From assembly GCA_022732885.1 (NCBI GenBank), contig JAIJTS010000004.1, positions 30,486 through 94,485 on the forward strand: 64,000 nucleotides of DNA, read 5' to 3'. The stretch's first letter is position 1, and every line of letters starts with the position of its first letter. Both the position numbers and the translations under genes were made by a program. Source of the stretch: Atopobium sp. GTDB taxonomy: Bacteria > Actinomycetota > Coriobacteriia > Coriobacteriales > Atopobiaceae. Positions 26,532-35,827 of the stretch are shown one piece after another. The notes below the pieces were generated by a model. That model saw only the letters and a list, made by a program, of their open reading frames with translations. It had not been told where the DNA came from and made no database searches.

Positions 26532-28961
26532 TTATACGTGCCAAATATCTTCCATATATTCTCTAATAGTTCTATCAGCAGAGAAGTAACCAGAGTTTGC
26601 AGTGTTGTGGAGCGCGCGAGCATTCCAACTACGACGATCAGCATAGGACTGAGTAAGTTCTTCCCAAGCCTTTACATAGGCGTCAAAGTCAATAAGCACC
26701 AGGTCAGGATCATTGTTGATTAACAGGTAGTCGTGAATTGACTCAAAGTTACCAGACAACCTAGACAAAGAACCATCAGTGAGCATGTTTACAATACGAG
26801 CCAGCATGGGGTTTTGATTAAGCAGGTTCTGAGCAAAGTAAGTACCAGAAGCATATACCTGCTGAACCTCATCTGCGCGTAGACCAAAAATCTTGATGTT
26901 CTCTGGTCCCGCAAGCTTGGAAATCTCAATGTTAGAACCGTCATAGGTTCCAAGAGTTAGGGCTGCGTTCATCATAAGCTTCATGTTTGAGGTACCAGAA
27001 GCCTCTGCACCAGCAACAGAAATCTGCTCCGAAATATCAGTTGCAGCATAAATGAGCTGAGCATTTGAAACAGCAAAGTTTGGAATAAAGACAACCTTAA
27101 GGCGACCCTCAATACGTTCATCGTTGTTAACAACGTCTGCAACGGAGTGGATGAGTCGAATAACTTCCTTTGCAAAGGTATAGCTCTGAGCAGCCTTACC
27201 CGAGAAAATAAAGGTTGTTGGAGCTGGCTTATAACTTGGGTCATCAAGCATGCGGTTATAGAGATACAAAATCTTAAAGACATTAAGTAGCTGGCGCTTA
27301 TACGCATGGAAACGTTTTACCTGCGTATCAAAGATGGTGTTAGTATCCATCTCAATACCAGTGGCCTTTTTGACGTATGCAGCAAGACGCTCTTTTTCTT
27401 CTTTCTTTGCAACGTCCATCTTGTCCAAGAACTCAGTGTCATTCTCATAGGCAGAGAGCTTCTTAAGTTCATTAGCATCATCAAGCCAGTCAGTGCCAAT
27501 AGCCTCAGAAATGAGCTTTGCGTATGCGGTATTCGCCTGAGCCAAGAAACGACGGTGGCAGATACCATTGGTCTTGTTATTAAAGATTTCTGGACGAAGC
27601 TTGTAAAAATCCTTCAAAACACTCTGCTTCAAAATGTTTGTGTGCAGATCAGATACGCCGTTGACTGAGTGACTAAACAGAATAGAGAGATTAGCCATAC
27701 GAACGGTGTTATCCCACAGCACGGCTGTTGAGGCGAGAAGATCGGTGTTGCCGTTAGAGTTGGCAAGCAGCTGCTCCTTATAGCGGCGATCAACCTCATC
27801 AATAAACATATACAGACGAGGAAGCAGCTCACGGAAGGTGTTAATAGGCCACTTTTCAAGAGCCTCAGGCATAACAGTGTGGTTGGTATAAGAGATTGCA
27901 TTTCTCGCGATATCAAATGCCTTCTCAAAGTCAACGCCATGATCATCAACAAGAAGACGCATAAGCTCTGGTCCGCACATTGCTGGATGCGTATCGTTAG
28001 TGTGGATGCAGACATGATCGGCAAAATAATCCCAATCCTCGTCGTACTTATCCTTGTACGCACGAAGAATAGACTGAAGACCAGCAGAAACAAACAGGTA
28101 CTCCTGCTTTAAGCGAAGGATACGTCCATGCTCGCCTGAATCATTTGGATACAGAATGGTTGAAATTGCCTCAACATCAGAGCGGAATTTATTAGCACGT
28201 GCATAATCGCCTGCGTTAAAGGCATCAAGATCAAAGTCTTCCTCAGCTGGTTCTGCAGACCAAAGGCGCAGCTTATTTACGGTCTTTGCGCCATAGCCAA
28301 CAATTGGAACGTCGTATGGGACAGCCTTAACAAGTTGTCCGCCCTCTTGAGAAAACCAGAAATTGCCGTTACCGTCTTCATGCCTTACAACGGTGCCGCC
28401 AAAGCGCACCAGTACGCTGGAATCATCTTTTCTGACTTCCCAGGGATATCCGTTAGCTAGCCAGTTATCAGTTCGCTCTACCTGGCGTCCATCTTTAATC
28501 TCCTGACGGAAAAGACCGTAACGGTATCTCATACCATTACCAAAGCCAGCCATTCCCTCGTGTGCCATGGAATCAAGGAAGCATGCAGCAAGTCTGCCCA
28601 GACCACCATTGCCAAGGCCAGGATCTACCTCTTGAGCAGCAAGCTCTTTAAGAGATGTACCCATCTCTTTGAGACCCTCTGCAACTACATCGGTAATGCC
28701 TAAATTAAGCAGATAATTCTCAAGCAAAGGTCCAAGAAGGAACTCAAGGGAGAAGTAATATACCTGCTTGTCCGAATGAATATAGGAGGTTGACTGAATT
28801 TCTCGCGCTTTTTCTGCTATAAGGTGAGCAAGAACGTTATAGCGCTCCTGAGCAGTGCACTCTCCATAGTATTTGCCAAGAATCTTGATGAACTTATCGC
28901 GATACTGATCTTCAAAATCTTGTCTATCGACAAAAATGTTTTGTCCGTTATTTACGGCCAT
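26532..28961 (-). CDS. glgP: Glycogen/maltodextrin phosphorylase
   Basis: The protein has 809 residues from the ATG at 28961, with GAGGGGGA just upstream. GT35 features include DPGLGNGGLGRLAACFLDS (about residues 95-115) and the HTNDTHPAMCGPELMR region. The PLP-lysine motif is EASGTSNMKLMMNAALTLGT, followed by YDGSNIEI near the C terminus. It releases glucose-1-phosphate from glycogen. The start overlaps the end of glgB by 14 bases. Having synthesis and breakdown genes in one operon is common in Firmicutes and Coriobacteriia. Confidence 0.96.
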   Translation of the reverse strand: MAVNNGQNIFVDRQDFEDQYRDKFIKILGKYYGECTAQERYNVLAHLIAEKAREIQSTSYIHSDKQVYYFSLEFLLGPLLENYLLNLGITDVVAEGLKEMGTSLKELAAQEVDPGLGNGGLGRLAACFLDSMAHEGMAGFGNGMRYRYGLFRQEIKDGRQVERTDNWLANGYPWEVRKDDSSVLVRFGGTVVRHEDGNGNFWFSQEGGQLVKAVPYDVPIVGYGAKTVNKLRLWSAEPAEEDFDLDAFNAGDYARANKFRSDVEAISTILYPNDSGEHGRILRLKQEYLFVSAGLQSILRAYKDKYDEDWDYFADHVCIHTNDTHPAMCGPELMRLLVDDHGVDFEKAFDIARNAISYTNHTVMPEALEKWPINTFRELLPRLYMFIDEVDRRYKEQLLANSNGNTDLLASTAVLWDNTVRMANLSILFSHSVNGVSDLHTNILKQSVLKDFYKLRPEIFNNKTNGICHRRFLAQANTAYAKLISEAIGTDWLDDANELKKLSAYENDTEFLDKMDVAKKEEKERLAAYVKKATGIEMDTNTIFDTQVKRFHAYKRQLLNVFKILYLYNRMLDDPSYKPAPTTFIFSGKAAQSYTFAKEVIRLIHSVADVVNNDERIEGRLKVVFIPNFAVSNAQLIYAATDISEQISVAGAEASGTSNMKLMMNAALTLGTYDGSNIEISKLAGPENIKIFGLRADEVQQVYASGTYFAQNLLNQNPMLARIVNMLTDGSLSRLSGNFESIHDYLLINNDPDLVLIDFDAYVKAWEELTQSYADRRSWNARALHNTANSGYFSADRTIREYMEDIWHV

Positions 28962-30960
28962 GCTTCCCCCTCTTTGGAAGTTCTTTCTCAAACGCTAAAA
29001 CAATGCCACCAAGCGGAGGAACAGACAGTTCTACCGAATAATCTCTTCCATTCCATGCCACTGGCTTGGTGGAAAGTTTCTTTGTATTCACAATACCCGA
29101 ACCGCCAAACTCTTTTGCGTCGGAATTGAATACTTCTTTCCACACTCCCGCGAACGGCATGCCTAAACGGAAGTTCTGATGGGTTGCTACGTCAAAATTG
29201 ATGAGAATAACCAGGTCCTCAGTCGGCTTTCTTCCGTGACGGACAAACGAGATGATTGATTGCTCGTTATTATCTGCATCAATCCAATCAAATCCTCGGT
29301 TGTCGTAGGCATACTGCCAAAGACCTGGATGATTCTTATAGAAATGATTAAGAGCCTTAATAAATGCTTGCTGATGAGCATGAGTTGGATACTCCTCAGT
29401 TAAGTAATACTCAATGCCCTCGTAATAGCGCCACTCAATAAACTGAGCAATCTCATTGCCCATAAAGTTGAGCTTAGCGCCTGGGTGAGTCATCTGATGA
29501 AGTGCTAAAGCTCTCATACCAGCAAACTGTCTCCACCAATCTCCTGGCATGCGCTGTATAAGGCTGCACTTACCATGAACAACCTCATCGTGACTGAGTG
29601 GCAGCACAAAGTTCTCGTTGAACTGATACATGCTGGAGAAGGTGAGAAGTCGATGATTGCCTGGCCTATAAGGAAAATCAGTCTGACAATAGTGCAGCGT
29701 ATCATTCATCCAACCCATGTCCCACTTAAGATTAAAGCCTAGCCCTCCAACTTCTGGAGGATAGGTAACCAGTGGCCATGCGGTGGACTCTTCTGCAATC
29801 ATCAAAACATCAGGATGTTCTATCTGAGCTGTCTCGTTGCAGAGACGCAAAAAAGCACTTGCATCAAGATCTTCCTCAGTACCCTTATAGTTAAAGCGCT
29901 TCTGAGAAGGATCGTCTATACCAAAATTCAAATACAACATGCTGCTAACACCATCAACACGAATGCCATCAGCATGATAATCATTCAGCCACATAAGCAG
30001 GTTAGAAACAAGGAAGCTTCTAACCTCACCACGAGTAAGATCAAACTTCAGAGTTCCCCAATTTGGATGCTCTTTTTCTTCAAAAAGCTTGGTACCGTCA
30101 AACTCTGCAAGACCATGAGCATCTTTACAGAAGCCTCCTGGAACCCAGTCTAAAATGACGCCGATACCAGCTTGATGACAAGCATCAATAAAGTGTTTGA
30201 ACTGAGCAGGATTGCCATACCTTGAAGTGGGAGCAAAATAACCAGTTACCTGATAGCCCCAAGATCCATCAAAGGGATGCTCCATAACAGGGAGAAGCTC
30301 GATGTGAGTGTAGCCCATCTCTTTAACGTAGGAGACCAACTCATCTGACAAATCATCATAGGTATAAAACGCATCTATGTTTGTATCAAAGTAATCTTTA
30401 GGCTCTGCACCCTGTTCAACATCCTCTGCATCAGCAGAATCTTCTTGAGAGTTCAAATTGGCGTGCTGTTTCCAACTACCAAGATGGACTTCAAAGATAT
30501 TAAGAGGACTATGCAGGAACTTAAGCGTTGCGCGCTTCTTCATCCATGCTTCATCTTCCCAAACGTAAACGTCTGGGTCAAACGTAATGGATGCTGTGTG
30601 TGGTCTGACCTCTGCATACGTAGCATATGGGTCAGCCTTAAAAATCTTCTTACCAGAAGAGGATACAATCAGGTATTTGTACAATACTTCTGAGGTTATT
30701 CCAGGAATAAAGCCTTCCCAAATTCCACCATGTTTTGAGCGAGAAAGGACATTAACCGTATCATCCCAATTATTGAAATCTCCAACAACGGAAACAGAAA
30801 TGGCATTAGGTGCCCAAACAGCAAAATGATACCCTTCAACTCCATCTTCATAAACCGCAGGGTGTGCGCCTAATTTTTTGTGACTCTGGAACCATTTTCC
30901 TTGTGCAAACAAGTATGCATCCTGATCACTTACTGCTAACGATGCATTTAACTCTGCCAT
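28948..30960 (-). CDS. glgB: 1,4-alpha-glucan branching enzyme (GH13)
   Basis: The protein has 670 residues from the ATG at 30960, with AGGGGTGA upstream. It has an N-terminal CBM48 (FAVWAPNAISVSVVGDFNNWD, about 50-70) and then the GH13 barrel. The barrel has IRVDGVSSMLYL (nucleophile Asp), MIAEESTAWP (acid Glu) and LSHDEVVHGK. The beta-domain C terminus is complete, ending in a Lys/Arg-rich tail. It introduces alpha-1,6 branches. It is the first gene of the glg operon, so the promoter should lie in the A+T-rich 340 bp upstream. Confidence 0.96.
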   Translation of the reverse strand: MAELNASLAVSDQDAYLFAQGKWFQSHKKLGAHPAVYEDGVEGYHFAVWAPNAISVSVVGDFNNWDDTVNVLSRSKHGGIWEGFIPGITSEVLYKYLIVSSSGKKIFKADPYATYAEVRPHTASITFDPDVYVWEDEAWMKKRATLKFLHSPLNIFEVHLGSWKQHANLNSQEDSADAEDVEQGAEPKDYFDTNIDAFYTYDDLSDELVSYVKEMGYTHIELLPVMEHPFDGSWGYQVTGYFAPTSRYGNPAQFKHFIDACHQAGIGVILDWVPGGFCKDAHGLAEFDGTKLFEEKEHPNWGTLKFDLTRGEVRSFLVSNLLMWLNDYHADGIRVDGVSSMLYLNFGIDDPSQKRFNYKGTEEDLDASAFLRLCNETAQIEHPDVLMIAEESTAWPLVTYPPEVGGLGFNLKWDMGWMNDTLHYCQTDFPYRPGNHRLLTFSSMYQFNENFVLPLSHDEVVHGKCSLIQRMPGDWWRQFAGMRALALHQMTHPGAKLNFMGNEIAQFIEWRYYEGIEYYLTEEYPTHAHQQAFIKALNHFYKNHPGLWQYAYDNRGFDWIDADNNEQSIISFVRHGRKPTEDLVILINFDVATHQNFRLGMPFAGVWKEVFNSDAKEFGGSGIVNTKKLSTKPVAWNGRDYSVELSVPPLGGIVLAFEKELPKRGKHGRK

Positions 30961-31261
30961 AATCACCCCTGCAATTACTAAATACAAGCTACGGTTTTTA
31001 TAGATTTGTTATCTATAAATATTCGTATTTGGTATTTACTAAGATAAACCATTACAAGGCAAAACGCTGTGACAAACACGTCATATGACTTTCACCGATA
31101 AAAAACGACCGTACACGTTATTTTTTATTTGTTCTATTTTTGTTACTAATAGTGAATAAAAATTACAATCACAAGAAATGGCAGCTTATCTAAATAAACT
31201 GCCATTAAATACATAAATTATTTATATAACTGAAAGCTGTCTGTTAAAAAGCTAGCTTTCG
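30961..31261 (-). promoter_or_regulatory. A+T-rich upstream region of the glg operon with several inverted repeats
   Basis: This 300-bp gene-free stretch holds TTTATAGAT (30997-31005) and ATCTATAAA (31011-31019), a perfect 9-base inverted repeat with a 5-base spacer. AATGGCAG/CTGCCATT (31177-31184 and 31199-31206) is perfect with a 14-base spacer. GAAAGCT and AGCTTTC arms lie around 31232-31260. The first pair lies in the probable 5' leader or operator of glgB. None has a good U-tract. I cannot name a regulator or place the promoter with confidence. Confidence 0.45.
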
Positions 31262-31299
31262 AAAAAATCTCTCTCAAGCAACCTTCTTTGGCTGCTTGC
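31262..31299 (-). terminator. Rho-independent terminator after the iron-dependent dehydrogenase
   Basis: On the minus strand CAAGCAGCC and GGTTGCTTG pair (one wobble) around AAAGAA, with AGAGAG and then TTTTTT beyond the stem. It begins directly after the stop codon of the dehydrogenase gene. Confidence 0.8.
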
Positions 31300-31301
31300 A
31301 A

Positions 31302-32528
31302 CTACATCTTACGGGGCACAGCTGTCTCAGCTGAAGGAGCATGAGCAGCAATTACGTCAAGAGCTGCTACTTGAAGGGTCTTCTCGCCATCAGCAACTGC
31401 CCTACCATATGCGTTGGTATCAAGAATTGCCTGGCGGAAGCGCTCAGCTGTAAAGCCATAAGGAGCGCGACCCCACTCGTTAGTCTTCTGAGCTCGCTCA
31501 ACAATGATGTCCAAATCAGCGTCAACAGATTCTGGAGTAATGTCCAGATCAGCTAAGGTAGTTGGAAGTCCAAGCTTTCTATTAAGTGCTACCTGCTCTT
31601 CAAGTGCTGTAAGGTTGCCGTCAAAGGCATACAAAATGCAGGTACCAAAAGAAACAACCTCACCATGAAGGTGTTTCTCGGCACGCTCGCCTAGAGCAGT
31701 AAAGGCATTGTAGAAAGCATGAGCGGTAGAAGAATTGAAGTAATACGCGCCCCGTTCAGCACCAATATTGGTAGTCATATTGGACACAACACCAGCGGTA
31801 ACAATGATGTTAAGTACAACGTTTTCAAATGCTTCAGAAACAATGCCGGCGCGCTTATCTGCCAATGCCTGCTCAGCATTGTCAAACAAAGGCTCAATGC
31901 AAGCGCCTGCAGCAAGGGCTCGTCCCATAAGAGGGCTGTGGAGCAGCTCAACTTCTCTGGAAGAAAGCTCAACCTCAGGACCCTTAGAGAAGGCATCGCC
32001 AATTCCTGCCCAGAAGTACTCATCAGGGCTCTCTGCAATAATCTGCGTGTCAATAAAGGTATGAACAGGAAGCTCAGCAGGAATAAAGTACGTATCTGCA
32101 GAACCGTCCTCTTTATAGAAAACAGCAATTCTTGTTACCGGTGCACAGTTAGAGGCAAGTGTTGGGAAAGTAAAGTATGGCTTGTCCAGGATGGTTGCAA
32201 TCTCTTTACCCTCGTCAATGGCGCGACCTCCACCAACAAGGAAGAGCATATCAGCAGCAATAACCTCAGGCATTGCGGCAATTCTCTTGGCGTTTGCATG
32301 TGTTGAGTTGGTGCCGTAAGAAATCCATGAAGAAATGGAAACCTCAGAGCCGGCAAGAGCAGCCTCAAGTTTTGGACGTGCCTTCTCCATTGCAGTTGGT
32401 CCACCAATGACTACTGCGTTTTTTCCGAATCGCTTAACAATGCGTAGTACGGACTTATAAGCGTCAACTCCAATGGTGTATGAAGGCAGATACTCCGTAA
32501 ACGTTCCGCGAGATTCCATCTTTTCCAT
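31302..32528 (-). CDS. Iron-containing alcohol/glycerol dehydrogenase family protein
   Basis: The protein has 408 residues from the ATG at 32528, with GGAGG five bases upstream. Family III (iron/zinc) dehydrogenase features include the NAD-binding VGGGRAIDEGKEIA (near 100), the ASNCAPVTRIAVF segment, GDAFSKGPEVE and the metal-binding His pair region HAFYNAFTALGERAEKHLHGEVVSFG. The pattern is closest to the glycerol dehydrogenase/YbdH (hydroxycarboxylate dehydrogenase) branch. It probably reduces or oxidises a small hydroxy compound with NAD(P)H; the substrate cannot be read from sequence. Confidence 0.82.
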   Translation of the reverse strand: MEKMESRGTFTEYLPSYTIGVDAYKSVLRIVKRFGKNAVVIGGPTAMEKARPKLEAALAGSEVSISSWISYGTNSTHANAKRIAAMPEVIAADMLFLVGGGRAIDEGKEIATILDKPYFTFPTLASNCAPVTRIAVFYKEDGSADTYFIPAELPVHTFIDTQIIAESPDEYFWAGIGDAFSKGPEVELSSREVELLHSPLMGRALAAGACIEPLFDNAEQALADKRAGIVSEAFENVVLNIIVTAGVVSNMTTNIGAERGAYYFNSSTAHAFYNAFTALGERAEKHLHGEVVSFGTCILYAFDGNLTALEEQVALNRKLGLPTTLADLDITPESVDADLDIIVERAQKTNEWGRAPYGFTAERFRQAILDTNAYGRAVADGEKTLQVAALDVIAAHAPSAETAVPRKM

Positions 32529-32577
32529 AGCGTCCTCCAAAAAAATTCAGAAAAGCAAGAATATAACTTTACCTGAA

Positions 32578-33324
32578 CTAGTTATGTTTTTGCAGCATAA
32601 ATCCTTGAAGCAGCGTGTCTTCTGCTTCTTTGTAAGCTGACAAGAAAAACGCTGTATCAAGCATCTGATACTGAGGTGAGCTCACGCTATTATGTCGATT
32701 CTCCTCCGCAATACGTTGTATAACCTGAAGTGTTTGCTCAACATCTGAATGCGTAAACCCATACTGTGGATAAGCTGCGGCAACCGCAAAGAGCTCTTCA
32801 GATGCTTCTGGCAGACGATTCATATCAAGTGATCGCCCGTATACGTCAAAGTCCGCTTGTTTACGTATGCGCGCATCTTCTCCTGTTGGAATGTGATGAG
32901 CTCGCAAAAACGCACGTGTATGTGAGTTATATACATGGTCACAAACGAGGTGACACCAAATGCCTACGATAAACTCTCTTAACTGCCGTTGATTTACTAA
33001 GCTACGCTGTTCAGCCGAACAGTAAGACACATTTGGCTGAATAAAGTCAGTCTGTGACAGATACTCAACGGGAGTAAGACCTCCCATAAAATTACGCTGA
33101 TACCGCCTGTAACTTGGAATTGGCAAACTTCCTGGATACGATTGATGGCTTCGACTGTACCTCACCTTATGAGAATAGTCTGGAACCATAAATCCAATAT
33201 GCACATCAGGGGCAACATTTCCAAGCAGAAATGCATCAGGATATTGAATAGCCACATCCAAGCAACCGGCCCCTTTCTCAAGGAGCCGGTCGGCGTGAGC
33301 AATGTGTACGTTCCAGCTTGGCAC
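32578..33324 (-). CDS. Zinc-dependent phospholipase C-like protein
   Basis: The protein has 248 residues if it starts at the GTG at 33324, just after the pheT stop (33338). A longer reading runs back into pheT and is rejected. The pattern VHIAHADRLLE, FLLGNVAPDVHIG, SHxxRYSRSH and FIVGIWCHLVCDHVYNSH is the spaced His/Asp set of the zn_dep_PLPC (phospholipase C/D-like) family. Members bind three metal ions and act on phosphodiesters or are of unknown role. No signal peptide is visible, so it is likely cytoplasmic. It may be co-transcribed with pheST. Confidence 0.72.
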   Translation of the reverse strand: MPSWNVHIAHADRLLEKGAGCLDVAIQYPDAFLLGNVAPDVHIGFMVPDYSHKVRYSRSHQSYPGSLPIPSYRRYQRNFMGGLTPVEYLSQTDFIQPNVSYCSAEQRSLVNQRQLREFIVGIWCHLVCDHVYNSHTRAFLRAHHIPTGEDARIRKQADFDVYGRSLDMNRLPEASEELFAVAAAYPQYGFTHSDVEQTLQVIQRIAEENRHNSVSSPQYQMLDTAFFLSAYKEAEDTLLQGFMLQKHN

Positions 33325-33337
33325 TACAATTACCTGC

Positions 33338-35797
33338 TTATCCGCGAATTTCTCCGCCAGTAGAACGAAGAACCTTCTCCACAAGCTTAGTGTGGGTCTT
33401 CTCGACCTCTTCTGATGTAAGCGTTCTATCGTCTGCGCGATACGTGAGCGAGAAGGCCATGGACTTCTTACCTGCACCAACACGCAAGGCATCGCGGTAC
33501 ACGTCAAAAAGCCTGATATCAGAGAGAAGCTTGCCACCTGCAGACTTCAAGCGCTGAACCAGCTGCTCTGCAGTGACGTTCTCGTCAACAACAATTGCCA
33601 AGTCAATAGAGATACCTGGGTAGGTTGGCGGCTCAACGATAGGAAGATCTTTCTGAGACAGGCGCAAAAGTGATGCTACAGAAATCTCAAAGGCAACAAC
33701 TGGAACCTCAATGTCAAAGTTCTGTAGCGACAGAGGATGGATGTTTCCAACCCAACCGATTGTCTCGCTACCTGCAAGAATTTCAGCAGCGCGACCAGGC
33801 TGCAGCCAACCGTACTGCTCTGGCTCAGCTACACGGAAACGAACCTTAGGAATACGCAAAGCTTCAAGCAATCCCTCGACAATGCCCTTAGCATCAAAGA
33901 AATCGTAAGCTGGATACTTGGCGTTCCAAGCGTCATCTGCTGGACGGCCAACCAATACACCACAAACATAGCTTGGCTCATCTGGCTGACTCTTATCCTT
34001 ATGTCCAAAGAGTACGCGTCCCAGCTCATACATGGCAATGTTAGAGACGCCATGAGCAAGGTTGTATGCAATAGAGCGCAGAAGACCTGGGACAATGGAG
34101 CGGCGCATCTCGGACTGATCAGCAACAAGTGGGCTGATGACCTTTACAGGAACGCCTCTTCCCTCTTCACTCATGCCAAGCTTAGAGAGGTCATCTGGAC
34201 TTGCAAACAGATATGACTTTGTCTCGTTCAGGCCCAAAGAGCGCAGGGTACGGCCAATCTTTCTGATCTGGCGCTGATCTGAGGTCAGGCCACCAGCATG
34301 GTTTTTAGCCGCAGGAAGCGTTGCCTCAATATCACCTTCACCCCACAGGCGGACAACCTCCTCAATAAGGTCAACCTCGCGTGTAAGGTCTGGACGGTTT
34401 GTAGGAGCAACAACGCTGAGCTCACCGTTGTTTGCAGGAGCAACCTTGCAGCCAAGGCGCGTAAGGCGAGAAGCCATAAATGCTTCTGGGATCTGAGCAC
34501 CTGCAAGGGCACAGACGCGCTCTGGACGAAGGGTAATAGTTACTGCCTCTTTTACCTTTGGATATACATCAACAATGCCTGGGCAAACCTCAGCACCGCA
34601 GCACTCTTCAAAGAGTGCTGCTGCAATGTCTGCAACAGATGCACAGCCGTTTGGATCAACAAGACGCTCGTAGCGAATGGAAGCCTCACTCATAAGGTCA
34701 AGGTTTCTACTGGTACGGCTAATGTGGCCGTTATCAAAGACCGCAGACTCCAAAAGGACATCAACGGTATTCTCTGTAATTTCAGAGTCCAGGCCACCCA
34801 TAACACCAGCAAGCGCAATAGGAGTCTTGCCGTTATCAGCAATGACGGTCATATCGGACGTGAGCTCACGATCTTCTCCGTCAAGCGTCACAATGTGCTC
34901 GCCATCTTCTGCAGCACGAACCACAATGTGATACTTGCCATCTTCCTTGGTAAGTTTTCCAAGGTCAAAAGCATGTAGAGGCTGTCCGGTCAGATACATA
35001 ACGTAGTTGGTAACATCAACAACGTTGTTGATAGAACGACCACCACAAGCCGTAACGCGACGAGCAAGCCACTCAGGGCTTGGACCAATCTTAACGTTGC
35101 GAACCACGCGAGCGGTGTACCTTGAGCAAAGCTCAGGGTCAGCAATAGTAACATCAACCTGCTCAGATACAGCTACACCAGACTCAGACGAGACGCTTGG
35201 AAGCTCAATGTGAGTGTCGATGTCATACATTGCAGAAACCTCAACAGCCATACCTGTCATAGAAAGACAGTCAGGGCGGTTTGGGGTAATCTCGCAATCA
35301 AGAACAACATCAGACATGCCCAGGTAATCGGTAAGAGGTATGCCAATTGGCGCATCCTCAGGAAGAATCATAATGCCACTCTGGTCATCGCCAAGACCCA
35401 GCTCGCGAGAAGAGCAGTTCATGCCGCAAGACTCAACGCCACGTAGCTTAGACTTTTTAATCTTGAAGTCTCCAGGAAGTACAGCCCCGATCATTGCAGT
35501 AACAATGTGGTCTCCCTGATTAAAGTTTTGAGCGCCGCAAACAATCTGTAGAGGAACAGGATTTCCGTCCTTATCCACATTGTTTTTGCCCACGTCAACC
35601 AGGGTAACGTACATGTGATCAGAATCAGGATGAGGCTCTTTGCTTACAACCTGAGCTGTAACAACATGGTCAAGATTTGCGCCAACACGCTCTACAGCTT
35701 CAACCTCAGTACCAGTGCGCACAAACTCACGCTCAAGGTCTTTTGGGTCCTGAGGAAGATCAACGAGCGTCTTCAGCCATTCATAAGATACACGCAT
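33338..35797 (-). CDS. pheT: Phenylalanyl-tRNA synthetase beta subunit
   Basis: The protein has 819 residues. Domains in order: N-terminal tRNA-binding EMAP/OB domain (about 40-155, GANLDHVVTAQVVSKEPHPDSD), B3/B4 editing domain (about 210-400), B5 domain (about 405-480), catalytic-like core, and C-terminal FDX-ACB anticodon-binding domain (about 725-819, VDENVTAEQLVQRLKSAGG). It forms the (alpha-beta)2 enzyme with PheS. It follows pheS by 30 bp. Confidence 0.96.
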   Translation of the reverse strand: MRVSYEWLKTLVDLPQDPKDLEREFVRTGTEVEAVERVGANLDHVVTAQVVSKEPHPDSDHMYVTLVDVGKNNVDKDGNPVPLQIVCGAQNFNQGDHIVTAMIGAVLPGDFKIKKSKLRGVESCGMNCSSRELGLGDDQSGIMILPEDAPIGIPLTDYLGMSDVVLDCEITPNRPDCLSMTGMAVEVSAMYDIDTHIELPSVSSESGVAVSEQVDVTIADPELCSRYTARVVRNVKIGPSPEWLARRVTACGGRSINNVVDVTNYVMYLTGQPLHAFDLGKLTKEDGKYHIVVRAAEDGEHIVTLDGEDRELTSDMTVIADNGKTPIALAGVMGGLDSEITENTVDVLLESAVFDNGHISRTSRNLDLMSEASIRYERLVDPNGCASVADIAAALFEECCGAEVCPGIVDVYPKVKEAVTITLRPERVCALAGAQIPEAFMASRLTRLGCKVAPANNGELSVVAPTNRPDLTREVDLIEEVVRLWGEGDIEATLPAAKNHAGGLTSDQRQIRKIGRTLRSLGLNETKSYLFASPDDLSKLGMSEEGRGVPVKVISPLVADQSEMRRSIVPGLLRSIAYNLAHGVSNIAMYELGRVLFGHKDKSQPDEPSYVCGVLVGRPADDAWNAKYPAYDFFDAKGIVEGLLEALRIPKVRFRVAEPEQYGWLQPGRAAEILAGSETIGWVGNIHPLSLQNFDIEVPVVAFEISVASLLRLSQKDLPIVEPPTYPGISIDLAIVVDENVTAEQLVQRLKSAGGKLLSDIRLFDVYRDALRVGAGKKSMAFSLTYRADDRTLTSEEVEKTHTKLVEKVLRSTGGEIRG

Positions 35798-35827
35798 GTG
35801 ATTGCCTTTCTAATAAGACGCCGATGA

